Assembly: GCF_019710475.1 (NCBI RefSeq)
Contig: NZ_JAJFAX010000001.1
Coordinates: forward strand, 558,001 to 622,000
Source of the DNA: Glycomyces sp. TRM65418
GTDB taxonomy: Bacteria > Actinomycetota > Actinomycetes > Mycobacteriales > Micromonosporaceae
Reading direction: 5' to 3'
DNA: 64,000 nt
The position numbers were made by a program, and so were the translations under genes. Shown in pieces: positions 55,120 to 63,307 of this stretch (its first letter is position 1; the number at the start of each line of letters is the position of its first letter). The notes under the pieces are model-generated. The model was not told where the DNA came from and did no database searches. It was given only the letters and a program-made list of their open reading frames with translations.

Positions 55120-55150
55120 AAGGACCGACCCTGCGGCGGAAGGACACCTC

Positions 55151-56113
55151 ATGAAGGCGATCGTGGTCGAGCAGACCGGCGGGCCGGGCGTGATGCGGCT
55201 GCTGGAGGGCGAGGACCCCGGTCCTCGCCCGGGGCAGATCGCCGTCCGGGTCGCCGCCGCGGGCGTGAACTTCATCGACGTCTACCACCGCACCGGCCTG
55301 TACGGGCTGCCGCTGCCGTTCACGCCGGGCCTCGAAGGCGGCGGATACGTGGTCGCCGTGGGCGAAGGCGTCGCCGACGTCGCCGTCGGCGACGAAGTCG
55401 CCTGGAAGAACGTCCCCGGGTCCTATGCGGACCTCGTGGTCGGCGACGCCGACGCGTTCGTGCCCGTCCCCGAGAAGGTGGCGGTCGAGACCGCCGCCGC
55501 CGTCATGCTCCAAGGGCTCACCGCGCACTACCTGTGCAACACCGTGTACCCGGTGCGGGAGGGCGACACCGTGATCGTCCACGCCGCCGCGGGCGGCATG
55601 GGACTCCTGCTCACCCAGATGGTGAAAAGCAAGGGCGGCAAGGTCATCGGCACCGTCTCCACGGACGCGAAAGCCGAGCTGGCCCGCCAGAACGGCGCCG
55701 ACCACGTGCTGCGCTACGAGGGCTTCGGCGCGAAGGCCCGCGAGCTCACCGGCGGCGAAGGGGTCGCCGCGGTCTACGACGGCGTCGGCCAGACCACCTT
55801 CGACGAGGGCCTCGGGGCGCTGCGCCGCCGCGGCGTCATGGCCCTGTTCGGCCAGGCGAGCGGCCCCGTGCCGCCCGTGGACCCGCAGGTGCTCAACCGG
55901 GGCGGCTCGCTCGTCCTCACCCGCCCGACCCTGAACGACTTCACCGCGACCCGCGAGGAGTACCTGTGGCGCGCGGCCGAGGTCTTCCAGATGATCGAGG
56001 ACGACGACCTGCTCGTGCGCGTGGGCGAGACCTTCCGCCTCGAGGAGGCCCCCGAGGCGCACCAGGCCCTCGAGTCCCGCAAGACCACCGGGAAGCTCCT
56101 GCTCATCCCGTAG
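55151..56113 (+). CDS. NADPH:quinone oxidoreductase (zeta-crystallin-like)
   Basis: The 320-residue medium-chain dehydrogenase lacks structural-zinc Cys residues and shows the quinone reductase pattern: N-F-I-D-V-Y-H-R-T-G-L-Y near 40-51, H-A-A-A-G-G-M-G-L-L-L for NADPH binding, and a K-T-T-G-K-L-L-L end. It reduces quinones or other electrophiles in the cytosol. GGAAGGA about 6 bases upstream supports the ATG. It overlaps the convergent AraC-type gene by 11 bases. Confidence 0.92.
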   Translation: MKAIVVEQTGGPGVMRLLEGEDPGPRPGQIAVRVAAAGVNFIDVYHRTGLYGLPLPFTPGLEGGGYVVAVGEGVADVAVGDEVAWKNVPGSYADLVVGDADAFVPVPEKVAVETAAAVMLQGLTAHYLCNTVYPVREGDTVIVHAAAGGMGLLLTQMVKSKGGKVIGTVSTDAKAELARQNGADHVLRYEGFGAKARELTGGEGVAAVYDGVGQTTFDEGLGALRRRGVMALFGQASGPVPPVDPQVLNRGGSLVLTRPTLNDFTATREEYLWRAAEVFQMIEDDDLLVRVGETFRLEEAPEAHQALESRKTTGKLLLIP

Positions 56114-57083
56114 CGGCGGCAGCGAACCCGTTGCGGCGGAACGTCCTGCGGTAGGCCGAGGGCGAGACCCCCAGCGCCGCGCGCAGATGCTGGCGCAGGG
56201 AGACCCCGGTGCCGAGACCGGCCCGCTGCGCGATCTGGTCCACGGTCAGATCGGTGGCCTCCAGCAGGTGCCGGGCGTGCTCGACCCGCTGGCGGGTGAG
56301 CCACTGCGCGGGGCTCTGGCCCGTCTCGTCGCGGAACCGCCGCGTGAACGACCGGCGGCTCATGTTGGCCCTGCGCGCGAGCTCGTCGATGCTCAACGGG
56401 CGGTCGAGGTTCGCCAGCGCCCAGGCGCGGGCCTCAGAGGTGCTGAGATCCCGCTCGTCGGGCACGGGCCGTTCGATGAACTGCGCCTGGCCGCCTTCGC
56501 GCCAGGGCGGGACGACGCAGCGGCGGGCGACCGCGTTCGCGACCGCGCTGCCGTGGTCGAGCCGGACCAGGTGCAGGCACAGGTCCACGGCCGCACCGGC
56601 TCCGGCCGAGGTGAGGATGCGGCCCGCGTCGACGAACAGCACGTCCGGGTCCACGTTGATCTTCGGATAGCGCTCGCGCATCCGGTCGGTGAGGACCCAG
56701 TGGGTGGTCGCCGACTTCCCGTCGAGCAGGCCGAGTTCGGCGAGCACGAAGGCGGCGCTGCAGAAGGAGACGATGCGGGCGTCGGCCCGGATCGTCGCGA
56801 ACGCCTCGGCGAGCTTCTGGACGTCCGGGAACGGGCCGTCGTCGTCGATGGTCGCGACGATGACCGTGTCGGCCCACGCCAGCAGTTCAGGGCCGTGGCC
56901 GGGGAGGACGGCGAAGCCGCTGGAGGTGCGGACGGGGCCGCCGTCGAGCGTGCACACCCGCACGTCGTAGAGGCGCGCCGAGTCGTCGCCGACGGCCGAG
57001 GAGAGGATCCGGTCGGGGGTGCCGAGCTCGAAGGCCATCACCCGGTCCAGGGCCAGGACCGCCACGCGGTGGGAATTCGCCAT
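56103..57083 (-). CDS. GlxA-type AraC family transcriptional regulator
   Basis: The 326-residue regulator has an N-terminal DJ-1/PfpI-like domain (F-C-S-A-A-F-V-L-A-E-L-G-L-L-D-G with the elbow Cys) and a C-terminal double helix-turn-helix (I-D-E-L-A-R-R-A-N-M-S-R-R-S-F-T-R-R-F). It is divergent from the 57187 oxidoreductase across 103 bp that contain a perfect palindrome, so it probably controls that gene and itself. AAGAAT 6 bases before the ATG suggests a leaderless mRNA. Confidence 0.92.
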   Translation of the reverse strand: MANSHRVAVLALDRVMAFELGTPDRILSSAVGDDSARLYDVRVCTLDGGPVRTSSGFAVLPGHGPELLAWADTVIVATIDDDGPFPDVQKLAEAFATIRADARIVSFCSAAFVLAELGLLDGKSATTHWVLTDRMRERYPKINVDPDVLFVDAGRILTSAGAGAAVDLCLHLVRLDHGSAVANAVARRCVVPPWREGGQAQFIERPVPDERDLSTSEARAWALANLDRPLSIDELARRANMSRRSFTRRFRDETGQSPAQWLTRQRVEHARHLLEATDLTVDQIAQRAGLGTGVSLRQHLRAALGVSPSAYRRTFRRNGFAAAATG

Positions 57084-57089
57084 GGCCCG

Positions 57090-57095
57090 ATTCTT
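57090..57095 (-). promoter_or_regulatory. possible -10 box of the GlxA-type regulator gene
   Basis: On the minus strand AAGAAT, 6 bases, ATG. Confidence 0.35.
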
Positions 57096-57102
57096 GCACA
57101 AC

Positions 57103-57118
57103 GTGGCCCTCGGGCCAC
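57103..57118. promoter_or_regulatory. candidate operator between regulator and oxidoreductase genes
   Basis: GTGGCCC-TC-GGGCCAC is a perfect 7-bp inverted repeat located 8 bases upstream of the regulator's -10 box and 69 bases before the oxidoreductase start. Confidence 0.5.
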
Positions 57119-57186
57119 TAGGCGGCGACCGCGGCGCCGCAGAGAATGGAGCGCATCAGAGTGCAAGCGCGCGAAGGGAATCCGAA

Positions 57187-58116
57187 ATGACCACCATGCG
57201 AATCGTGATCCAGGACGAACTCGGCGGGCCCGAGGTGCTGCGGATCGGCGAGGTCGAACGTCCCGAACCCGGCCTCGGCGAGATCCTCGTGAAGGTCCAC
57301 GCCGCGGGGACGAACCCGGTCGACTGGAAGACCCGGACCTTCGGCTTCGGCGGCTTCGAGCCGCCGTTCACCGTGGGCTGGGACGTCTCCGGCACCGTCG
57401 AGGCGGTCGGCGGCGGCGTGCGCCTCTACCGGCCCGGCGACGAGGTGTACGGGATGCCCCGCTTCCCGAAGCTCGCGAACGGCTACGCCGAGTACGTGGC
57501 CGCCCCGGCCCGGCACTTCGACGTCAAGCCCGCCCGGCTGAGCCACGTCGAGGCCGCCGCGCTGCCGCTGGCCGGGCTCACCGCCCACCAGGCGCTGGTG
57601 GACGTCGCCGAAGTGCGACCGGGGCAGCGGGTGCTCGTCCACGCCGCCGCGGGCGGCGTCGGGCACTTCGCGGTCCAGATCGCGAAGGCGAAGGGCGCCT
57701 ATGTGATCGGCACCGCGAGCGCCGGGAAGCACGAGTTCGTGCGTGCGATCGGCGCGGACGAGGTCGTCGACTATCGCACGGTCGACTTCACCGAGGCCGT
57801 GAGCGATGTGGACGTCGTGGTGGACCCGATCGGCGAGGCATACGCGGCCCGCTCGGCGTCGGTGGTCAAGGACGGCGGCCATCTCGTGTCGGTCATGCCC
57901 GGTGAACTGAGCGAGGCCGAGCAGGCCCGGATCACAGCGGGGTACATGATGGTGGAGGCGGACTGGAGCGGGATGCGCGCACTCTCGGCGCTGGTGGAGG
58001 CGGGACGGCTCACCCCGCACGTCGCCGAGACCTACCCGCTGGAAGCGGTCGCCGAGGCCCACGAATCCCTGGCGACGGGCCGCACCACCGGCAAGATCGT
58101 CCTCACGGTCGCCTGA
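57187..58116 (+). CDS. NADP-dependent quinone oxidoreductase-like protein
   Basis: The 309-residue medium-chain dehydrogenase has N-P-V-D-W-K near 40, V-G-W-D-V-S-G-T-V, H-A-A-A-G-G-V-G-H-F-A-V-Q for cofactor binding and a T-T-G-K-I-V-L end. AAGGGA lies 7 bases before the ATG. It is probably induced through the divergent GlxA-type regulator. It is only moderately similar to the 55151 paralogue, so the two probably differ in substrate. Confidence 0.92.
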   Translation: MTTMRIVIQDELGGPEVLRIGEVERPEPGLGEILVKVHAAGTNPVDWKTRTFGFGGFEPPFTVGWDVSGTVEAVGGGVRLYRPGDEVYGMPRFPKLANGYAEYVAAPARHFDVKPARLSHVEAAALPLAGLTAHQALVDVAEVRPGQRVLVHAAAGGVGHFAVQIAKAKGAYVIGTASAGKHEFVRAIGADEVVDYRTVDFTEAVSDVDVVVDPIGEAYAARSASVVKDGGHLVSVMPGELSEAEQARITAGYMMVEADWSGMRALSALVEAGRLTPHVAETYPLEAVAEAHESLATGRTTGKIVLTVA

Positions 58117-58159
58117 ACGCCTTCGACCACACTGACCAGGCCATTCGCGGAACGCTCAC

Positions 58160-58185
58160 GAAGTTATCCACAGGCCGGAAACTTC
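58160..58185. promoter_or_regulatory. single DnaA-box-like TTATCCACA within an inverted repeat
   Basis: TTATCCACA (58164-58172) is a perfect consensus DnaA box and lies inside GAAGTT-N14-AACTTC. It is alone and no replication gene is near. The rest of the 58117-58404 gap holds hairpins and no gene. Confidence 0.4.
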
Positions 58186-58293
58186 TTGTTGCCGCTCGAC
58201 TACCGAAAGTGTTGTAGTAGATAGCAAAAACGCCATCCGGCACCGGCGGGATGGCGGCGACAGAGGGGATTCGCGAACGTCGCCATACCAAGG

Positions 58294-58321
58294 CCGCGCG
58301 CGGGAAGCCACCCGCGCGCGG
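58294..58321. terminator. hairpin between oxidoreductase and ABC exporter genes
   Basis: A perfect 11-bp stem with AAGCCA loop, in the gap between convergent genes. Confidence 0.6.
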
Positions 58322-58363
58322 TCCCCGCCAGGTGCCACACCCCTCCGCCTCCGCGGAGGCCGC

Positions 58364-58397
58364 GCGTGGCGGTCGGGCCCGGGCCCGACCGCCACGC
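58364..58397 (-). terminator. 34-bp perfect palindrome after the ABC exporter operon
   Basis: Both halves (58364-58380 and 58381-58397) are exactly complementary, 8 bases past the stop on the minus strand. It probably acts as the terminator. Confidence 0.65.
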
Positions 58398-58404
58398 TCA
58401 TACC

Positions 58405-60297
58405 TCAACTCCCGCGGGTTTGATCGACCCAGGAACCGTGCAGGCCCGCATAGACCGAGCCCTCCTCGGCGGCGAGCTCCGCGTGCGGGCCCTGCTGGAC
58501 GAGATGGCCCGCGTCGAAGACCAGGACCTCGTCCGAGGTCTCCGCAGTGGACAGCCGGTGCGCGATGATCACGGTCGTGCGCCCGCGCGTCACCGCGTCG
58601 AGCGCCGCCGATAGGCGCAGTTCGGTGGCCGGGTCGACCGCGCTGGTGGCCTCGTCGAGCACGAGCAGGTCGGGGTCGGCGACATAGGCGCGCACGAGCG
58701 ACACCAGTTGCCGCTCGCCCACGGACAGGTTCGCGCCGCTCTCCCCCAGTTCGGTGTCGAGGCCGGCCGGGAGCGTCTCCAGCCAGTCGGTCAGGCCCAG
58801 TTCGGCGAAGGCCACGTAGATCTCCGCGTCGGTGAGCTCGGGCCGGGCGAAGCGGACGTTGCGGGCGAGGGTCCCGTTGAACAGGAAACCTTCCTGCGGG
58901 ACCATCGTCACCCGCGACCGCAGGGATGCGAACGTGACCTCGGTGAGCGGCGCGCCCCCGATGAGGACCCGCCCCGAGGTCGGGTCCATCAGCCGGGTCA
59001 GCAGTTTCGCGAACGTGGTCTTGCCCGAGCCGGTCTCGCCGACCACGGCCACCTTGGCGTGCGGGCGGATCTCGAGGTCGATGCCGTGCAGGACCTCCTC
59101 GCCGCCCGGATACGCGAAGCGGACGCCTTCGAAGCGGACCCCAAGGGGCCCTTCGGGAAGGGCGATGCCGTCGGCCGGGTCGACCACGTCGGGCGCGGTG
59201 TCGACGATGTCGAGCACCCGGCGCCAGCCGGAGACCGCGTTCTGGGCCTCGTTGAGCGTCTCCGTGCCGATGACGACGGGTTGCGTGAACAGGACGACCA
59301 GGAACAGGAACGCGGTCAGCTCGCCAACGCTCAACTCGCCGGCGGCGACCAGGAACGCGCCGAGGACGATCACGACCGCGTTGACGCCCAGGAGGACCAG
59401 CTCGCCTGCGCCGAAGGAGAACGCCGAACGGCTGATGGCCTTGGTCTGGTCGCGGCGGTGCTCGTCGATGGAGGCGTCGAGGCGTTCGCTCGTGCGCGAG
59501 CCGACGCCGTATGCGCGCACCGTGCCCGCGCCGACCACCGACTCCGAGACGGCCGAGAGCATTTTCGACACGCTCTTGCGGACGTCCGTGTAAGCGGCGG
59601 CGAGGTGCCCTTGGAGCCATTTGATCAGCCACGTCACGGGGATGAACACGATCCACACGGCGATCGCGAGCTGCCAGGAGTAGACGACCATGACGACGGT
59701 GGCGACGATGATCTGCGCCGTGGAGGTCACCAGGATCATGCCGCCTTGCTGGAGGAACTGGCTCACCTGGTCGATGTCCGTGGTGACGCGCGCGGTCAGC
59801 GCGCCGCGCCGTTCCGACTGCTGGTGCAGCATCGACAAGTCGTGGATGTGCCGGAACGTTCTGCGGCGCAGGTTGGCGAGCGCGTGTTCGGAGACGACGA
59901 ACAGGCGCCGGTTCATCACGTAGTTGGCGGTGGTCGTGATGAGGAGGGCCCCGATGCCGAGTGCGGCGACCACCATCACGTACCCCAGGTCGGGGCCGCC
60001 GTCGCCGAGGAGTCCCTTGTCGAGGATCTGCTGGGCGGCGATCGGCACGACCAGGCGCCCCAGGGCGGTGACGGCCGCGAGGACCACGGTGAAGGCCAGG
60101 CCCCGGCGCAGCTCGGGTGAGAGCTGGAGTCCGCGTTTGACGGTCTGCAGCGGGCCGGGCGGGGCGGGCTCCTCGACGGGTGGGCGCGATTCGGCGGCGT
60201 CGGCCTTGGCTTTGGCGGCCTCGGCGGCGGTGGTCTTCGCGGCGGTCGCCTTGTCGGCGTTGGACGGTTCGGTGGTCTTGTCGGTGCGGGTGCTCAC
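58405..60297 (-). CDS. ABC exporter half-transporter, subunit with canonical Walker B
   Basis: The 630-residue protein has an Ala/Lys-rich N-terminus, a six-span exporter domain (about 70-350) and an ATPase domain: Walker A G-E-T-G-S-G-K-T-T, Walker B L-L-V-L-D-E and the His switch I-I-A-H-R-L-S-T. Its signature is L-S-V-G-E rather than LSGGQ. GTG overlaps the partner gene's stop by 4 bases. With the partner it forms a heterodimer in which its own Walker motifs meet the partner's normal signature. Substrate unknown (drug or lipid). Confidence 0.93.
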   Translation of the reverse strand: MSTRTDKTTEPSNADKATAAKTTAAEAAKAKADAAESRPPVEEPAPPGPLQTVKRGLQLSPELRRGLAFTVVLAAVTALGRLVVPIAAQQILDKGLLGDGGPDLGYVMVVAALGIGALLITTTANYVMNRRLFVVSEHALANLRRRTFRHIHDLSMLHQQSERRGALTARVTTDIDQVSQFLQQGGMILVTSTAQIIVATVVMVVYSWQLAIAVWIVFIPVTWLIKWLQGHLAAAYTDVRKSVSKMLSAVSESVVGAGTVRAYGVGSRTSERLDASIDEHRRDQTKAISRSAFSFGAGELVLLGVNAVVIVLGAFLVAAGELSVGELTAFLFLVVLFTQPVVIGTETLNEAQNAVSGWRRVLDIVDTAPDVVDPADGIALPEGPLGVRFEGVRFAYPGGEEVLHGIDLEIRPHAKVAVVGETGSGKTTFAKLLTRLMDPTSGRVLIGGAPLTEVTFASLRSRVTMVPQEGFLFNGTLARNVRFARPELTDAEIYVAFAELGLTDWLETLPAGLDTELGESGANLSVGERQLVSLVRAYVADPDLLVLDEATSAVDPATELRLSAALDAVTRGRTTVIIAHRLSTAETSDEVLVFDAGHLVQQGPHAELAAEEGSVYAGLHGSWVDQTRGS

Positions 60298-62219
60298 GCG
60301 GCGTTCTCCTCGTCGAACTCGGCGTCGTCGCGATCGGCGTTCGCGAGTTCGGGGTCGTCGAATTCGGGGTCGTCGAACTCGCCGTCGAATTCGCGTTCGG
60401 CCTCGGCTCGCTCGTAGGCGGTCACCAGGTCGGCGTACGGCTGGTGGGTCTGCAGCAGCTGGTGGTGGGGGCCGCGGGCGGTGATGCGGCCGCCTTCGAG
60501 GAACACCACTTCGTCGGCGAGTGCGATGGTGGCCCGTCGGTAGGCGACGACGAGGACGCTCGCGGTGTCGGAGGAGTGCTTGAGTCCTGAGAGGATCTGC
60601 GACTCGACTTTCGGGTCGACGGCGCTGGTGGCGTCGTCGAGGATGAGGAGTCGGGGGCGTCCGGCGAGGGCGCGGGCGAGGGTGAGTCGCTGGCGCTGGC
60701 CGCCGGAGAGGGTGGTGCCGCGTTCGCCGACCTCGGTGTCGAGGCCCGCGTCGAGTGCGGCGGTGAATTTCTCGGCTCCGGCGGCGACGAGGGCGTCCCA
60801 GAGGCGGTCGTCGTCGAGGCCGGGGCGGTCGAGGGCGAGGTTGGCGCGGACGGTGTCGTCGAAGACGAACGGGATCTGCTGGACGAGCGCGGTGGTGCGG
60901 GCGAGGCCGGCGTGGGTGAGGTCGCGCAGGTCGTGGCCGTCGAGGCGGACGGTGCCGCGGGTGGGGTCGATGAGGCGGGCGGCGAGGTGGGCGAGGGTGG
61001 ATTTGCCGGAGCCGGTGGCGCCGACGAGGGCGACGGTGGTGCCGGGTTCGACGGTGAAGGTGACTTCGCTGAGGGCTTCGTGGCCGTCGGGGTAGGCGTA
61101 GGCGACGGCGTCGAATTCGAGCCGGGCGGGGGTGTCGGAGTCGGGGATCTCTTTGTCGCCGTAGGTCATGTCGCCGGTGGCGGAGAGGACGCGGTCGACG
61201 CGGCGGCGGCCGACGACGGAGGTGGGGAGGTCGCCGAGGACCCAGCCGATGGCGCGGATGGGGAAGGCGAGCACTGAGAACATGAAGGAGACGGTGACGA
61301 GTTGTTCGAGGTTGATGGCGCCGGCCTGGTAGCGGGAGAGGCCGACGAGGAGGGCGAGGAGCACGCCGATTTCGGGGAGTCCTGAGATGGCCGGTTCGAA
61401 GGCGGCGCGGAGGCGTCCGACGCCGATCATGGCGTCGCGCAGTTCGTTGGCGGAGCCGCTGAAGCGCTCGGTTTCGGCGGCTTCGCGGCCCATGGATTTG
61501 ACGACGAGGGCGCCGTCGAAGGATTCGTGGCCGACGGCGGAGACTTCGGCGCGCAGTTCTTGGGCGCGTTTGGCGCGGGGGGCCATCTTGGTGGCGAAGA
61601 GGGCGTTGAGGGCGGCCAGGGCGGGGAACATGCCGACGGCGACGAGGGCGACGGCCCAGTCGATGGTGAGGAACGCGACCATGGCGACGGCGACCATGAA
61701 GAGGGTGCCGCAGGCGAAGGGGAGCGGGGCGAGGGGGCGGGTGGCGGCCTCGACGTCGGCGTTCGCGTTGGAGAGGAGGGTGCCGGTGGGGTGTTTCTGG
61801 TGCCAGGAGAGGGGGAGGGCGAGGTAGCGGCGGGTGATCTGGCGGCGCCAGTGGGCTTGGACGCCGAACATCATGACGCCGGCGCCGATGCGGCGGGCGC
61901 ACATGGAGGAGAAGCGGATGATCGAGGTGCCGAGGAGGGCGGCGATGCCGAGGGCGACGGTGCCGAGGGCGACTTCGCCGTTCTCGTAGGCGGGGACGGC
62001 GATCTTGGCGACGACCCAGCCGATGACGTAGGAGAGGAAGAGGGTCATGCCGGTGTTGACCATGGCTCCGGCCGCGCCGACGGCGAACGGTTTGGGGGCG
62101 AGCTTGATCATGTCGCCGATGTTGCGCAGGCCTTCTCGGAGGATGCGGGGGTCTTCGGGACCGGCGAGGTCGTCGGTCCCGGCGTTTGGGCCTGCGGCGT
62201 CGGCGGTGGACAGCGTCAT
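60294..62219 (-). CDS. ABC exporter half-transporter, subunit with degenerate Walker B
   Basis: The 641-residue partner has six spans (about 40-310) and an ATPase domain with Walker A G-A-T-G-S-G-K-S-T and a normal signature L-S-G-G-Q. The catalytic Glu after Walker B is Asp (L-L-I-L-D-D) and the switch His is replaced (V-V-A-Y-R-R). GGAG 5 bases before this Met selects it. An acidic repeat-like tail (F-D-D-P-E-F-D-D-P-E) ends the protein. The 1087-bp gap upstream contains its promoter and several repeats. Confidence 0.93.
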   Translation of the reverse strand: MTLSTADAAGPNAGTDDLAGPEDPRILREGLRNIGDMIKLAPKPFAVGAAGAMVNTGMTLFLSYVIGWVVAKIAVPAYENGEVALGTVALGIAALLGTSIIRFSSMCARRIGAGVMMFGVQAHWRRQITRRYLALPLSWHQKHPTGTLLSNANADVEAATRPLAPLPFACGTLFMVAVAMVAFLTIDWAVALVAVGMFPALAALNALFATKMAPRAKRAQELRAEVSAVGHESFDGALVVKSMGREAAETERFSGSANELRDAMIGVGRLRAAFEPAISGLPEIGVLLALLVGLSRYQAGAINLEQLVTVSFMFSVLAFPIRAIGWVLGDLPTSVVGRRRVDRVLSATGDMTYGDKEIPDSDTPARLEFDAVAYAYPDGHEALSEVTFTVEPGTTVALVGATGSGKSTLAHLAARLIDPTRGTVRLDGHDLRDLTHAGLARTTALVQQIPFVFDDTVRANLALDRPGLDDDRLWDALVAAGAEKFTAALDAGLDTEVGERGTTLSGGQRQRLTLARALAGRPRLLILDDATSAVDPKVESQILSGLKHSSDTASVLVVAYRRATIALADEVVFLEGGRITARGPHHQLLQTHQPYADLVTAYERAEAEREFDGEFDDPEFDDPELANADRDDAEFDEENAA

Positions 62220-62401
62220 TGGGTCTCCGGTCGGGTGGGTGTCGTCCTGGGTCGCACGGGCTGTCGCGCGGGTCTTCCCGGCGGCATTGGCTAGCCGGGC
62301 GGCAAGCAACCGTTAGCAATCATGCCTCGTGGGTGCGACGGACGCCAACCGCTTTCGGGATCGGGTGATCGTCTTCGGGTCGCGGTCGGAGGCGGGCGAA
62401 C

Positions 62402-62473
62402 GGACGTGAGCGGTCTTCGATCCTGAAGCGCCCCGGAGACGTGAGCGATCCTCGATCCGGAAGTGCCCCCGGA
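62402..62473. repeat. two tandem copies of a diverged 35-bp unit
   Basis: The unit starting GGACGTGAGCGGTCTTCGAT is followed by a second copy with several substitutions. It is non-coding as far as can be judged. Confidence 0.7.
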
Positions 62474-62705
62474 TCAACCGTGCCAGGCGGGTGCGACAGG
62501 CGGTGCCATGCGTGACTTGCGGTGAGTGTGCAGGCGTTGCGGTGGGTGACAGCCATGCTCACCTGACCCGGTGGACCGTAGCGGCGAGACTCCCGCGCGG
62601 GTACGACGAGCACCGGGCTTCACCGTCGGCGTCACCCGACCGTGGCATCCGGCGGGCGCGGCGCCGCCCGGCCGGGAATGGGGCCCCCGCTCATACAGAG
62701 GCGCT

Positions 62706-62790
62706 AGAGCCAGGGGTGCCAGCGCGAGAGGTGCCAGAGCCGGGGCGCCAGCGGGAGGGGTGCCAGAGCCAAGGGTGCCAGCGCGAGGGC
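62706..62790. repeat. 29-30-bp tandem repeat, about 2.8 copies
   Basis: Units beginning AGAGCC start at 62706, 62735 and 62765 and share GGTGCCAGCG-like cores with scattered differences. Confidence 0.8.
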
Positions 62791-62904
62791 GTCTGCGCGG
62801 TGAGCGGTCCCGGGGGCGCTCCTCGTCCAGAGGCCTCTGGTGATTGCCTCGGGTGGGGGCGGAAGCAGCCGGGGTGGCTATCCGGGGCTGCTCGTGGGGA
62901 TGAG

Positions 62905-62997
62905 GGCCTGGCCGGCTCGAGCGCTCGTGAGGACGACGGCCCGGTTGGCTCGAGCGCTCCGTGAGGAGGACGGTCTGGCCGGCTCGAGCGCGCCGTG
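62905..62997. repeat. 33-34-bp tandem repeat, about 2.8 copies
   Basis: Units at 62905-62937, 62938-62971 and 62972-62997 share GGCTCGAGCGC and GTGAGGA segments. The flanking 62474-62705 and 62998-63068 show no convincing gene. Confidence 0.8.
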
Positions 62998-63068
62998 CTG
63001 CCGCGAGCGGCTGGTGCAGCAGGGTGTCTCCCGCTGGTATGAGTCACGCCCCTCGCCCAGGGCATCCT

Positions 63069-63307
63069 GAGCGGATCAGGGGGCCCGCTTGCCGGGAAGG
63101 AGCGCGCTCAGCGGATCGGTGGCCCGCCGGCTCAGAGGGAGTGCCCTCAGCGGATCGGGTGACCCGCCGGCCTAGAGCGAGCGTGCCCAGCGACTCGCGT
63201 GGCCTGCTCGTCCGGAGCGAGGGGGCTCAGCGGATCGGGTGACCCGCCGGCCTAGAGCGAGCGTGCCCAGCGACTCGCGTGGCCTGCTCGTCCGGAGCGA
63301 GGGGGCT
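63069..63307 (-). repeat. 40-bp repeat ladder derived from the hisF 3' end
   Basis: Six units lie at 63069, 63109, 63148, 63188, 63228 and 63268. The 80-bp pair 63148-63227 is repeated exactly at 63228-63307, and the next unit's first 17 bases are nearly the hisF end including its stop. Similarity falls with distance from hisF. Confidence 0.92.

Noticed and set aside
53216-55150. Upstream extension of the 55151 oxidoreductase frame through the BCCT gene
   Set aside because: The extension is low-complexity out-of-frame translation; the BCCT frame has strong family motifs and the oxidoreductase has its own start with a ribosome binding site.
58164-58172. DnaA box as chromosomal origin
   Set aside because: A single box, no cluster, and no dnaA, dnaN, gyrB or parAB nearby.
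58364-58397. 34-bp palindrome as attachment or replication site
   Set aside because: It sits 8 bases after a stop codon and is GC-rich, so a terminator is simpler; no integrase is present.
62306-62321. LacI-like site before the ABC exporter (GCAACCGTTAGC)
   Set aside because: Only 4 of 6 base pairs are symmetric, too weak to support an operator call.
62491-63070. Several short plus-strand frames in the repeat-rich gap
   Set aside because: Arg/Gly/Ser-rich, built on tandem repeats, without ribosome binding sites or recognisable domains.
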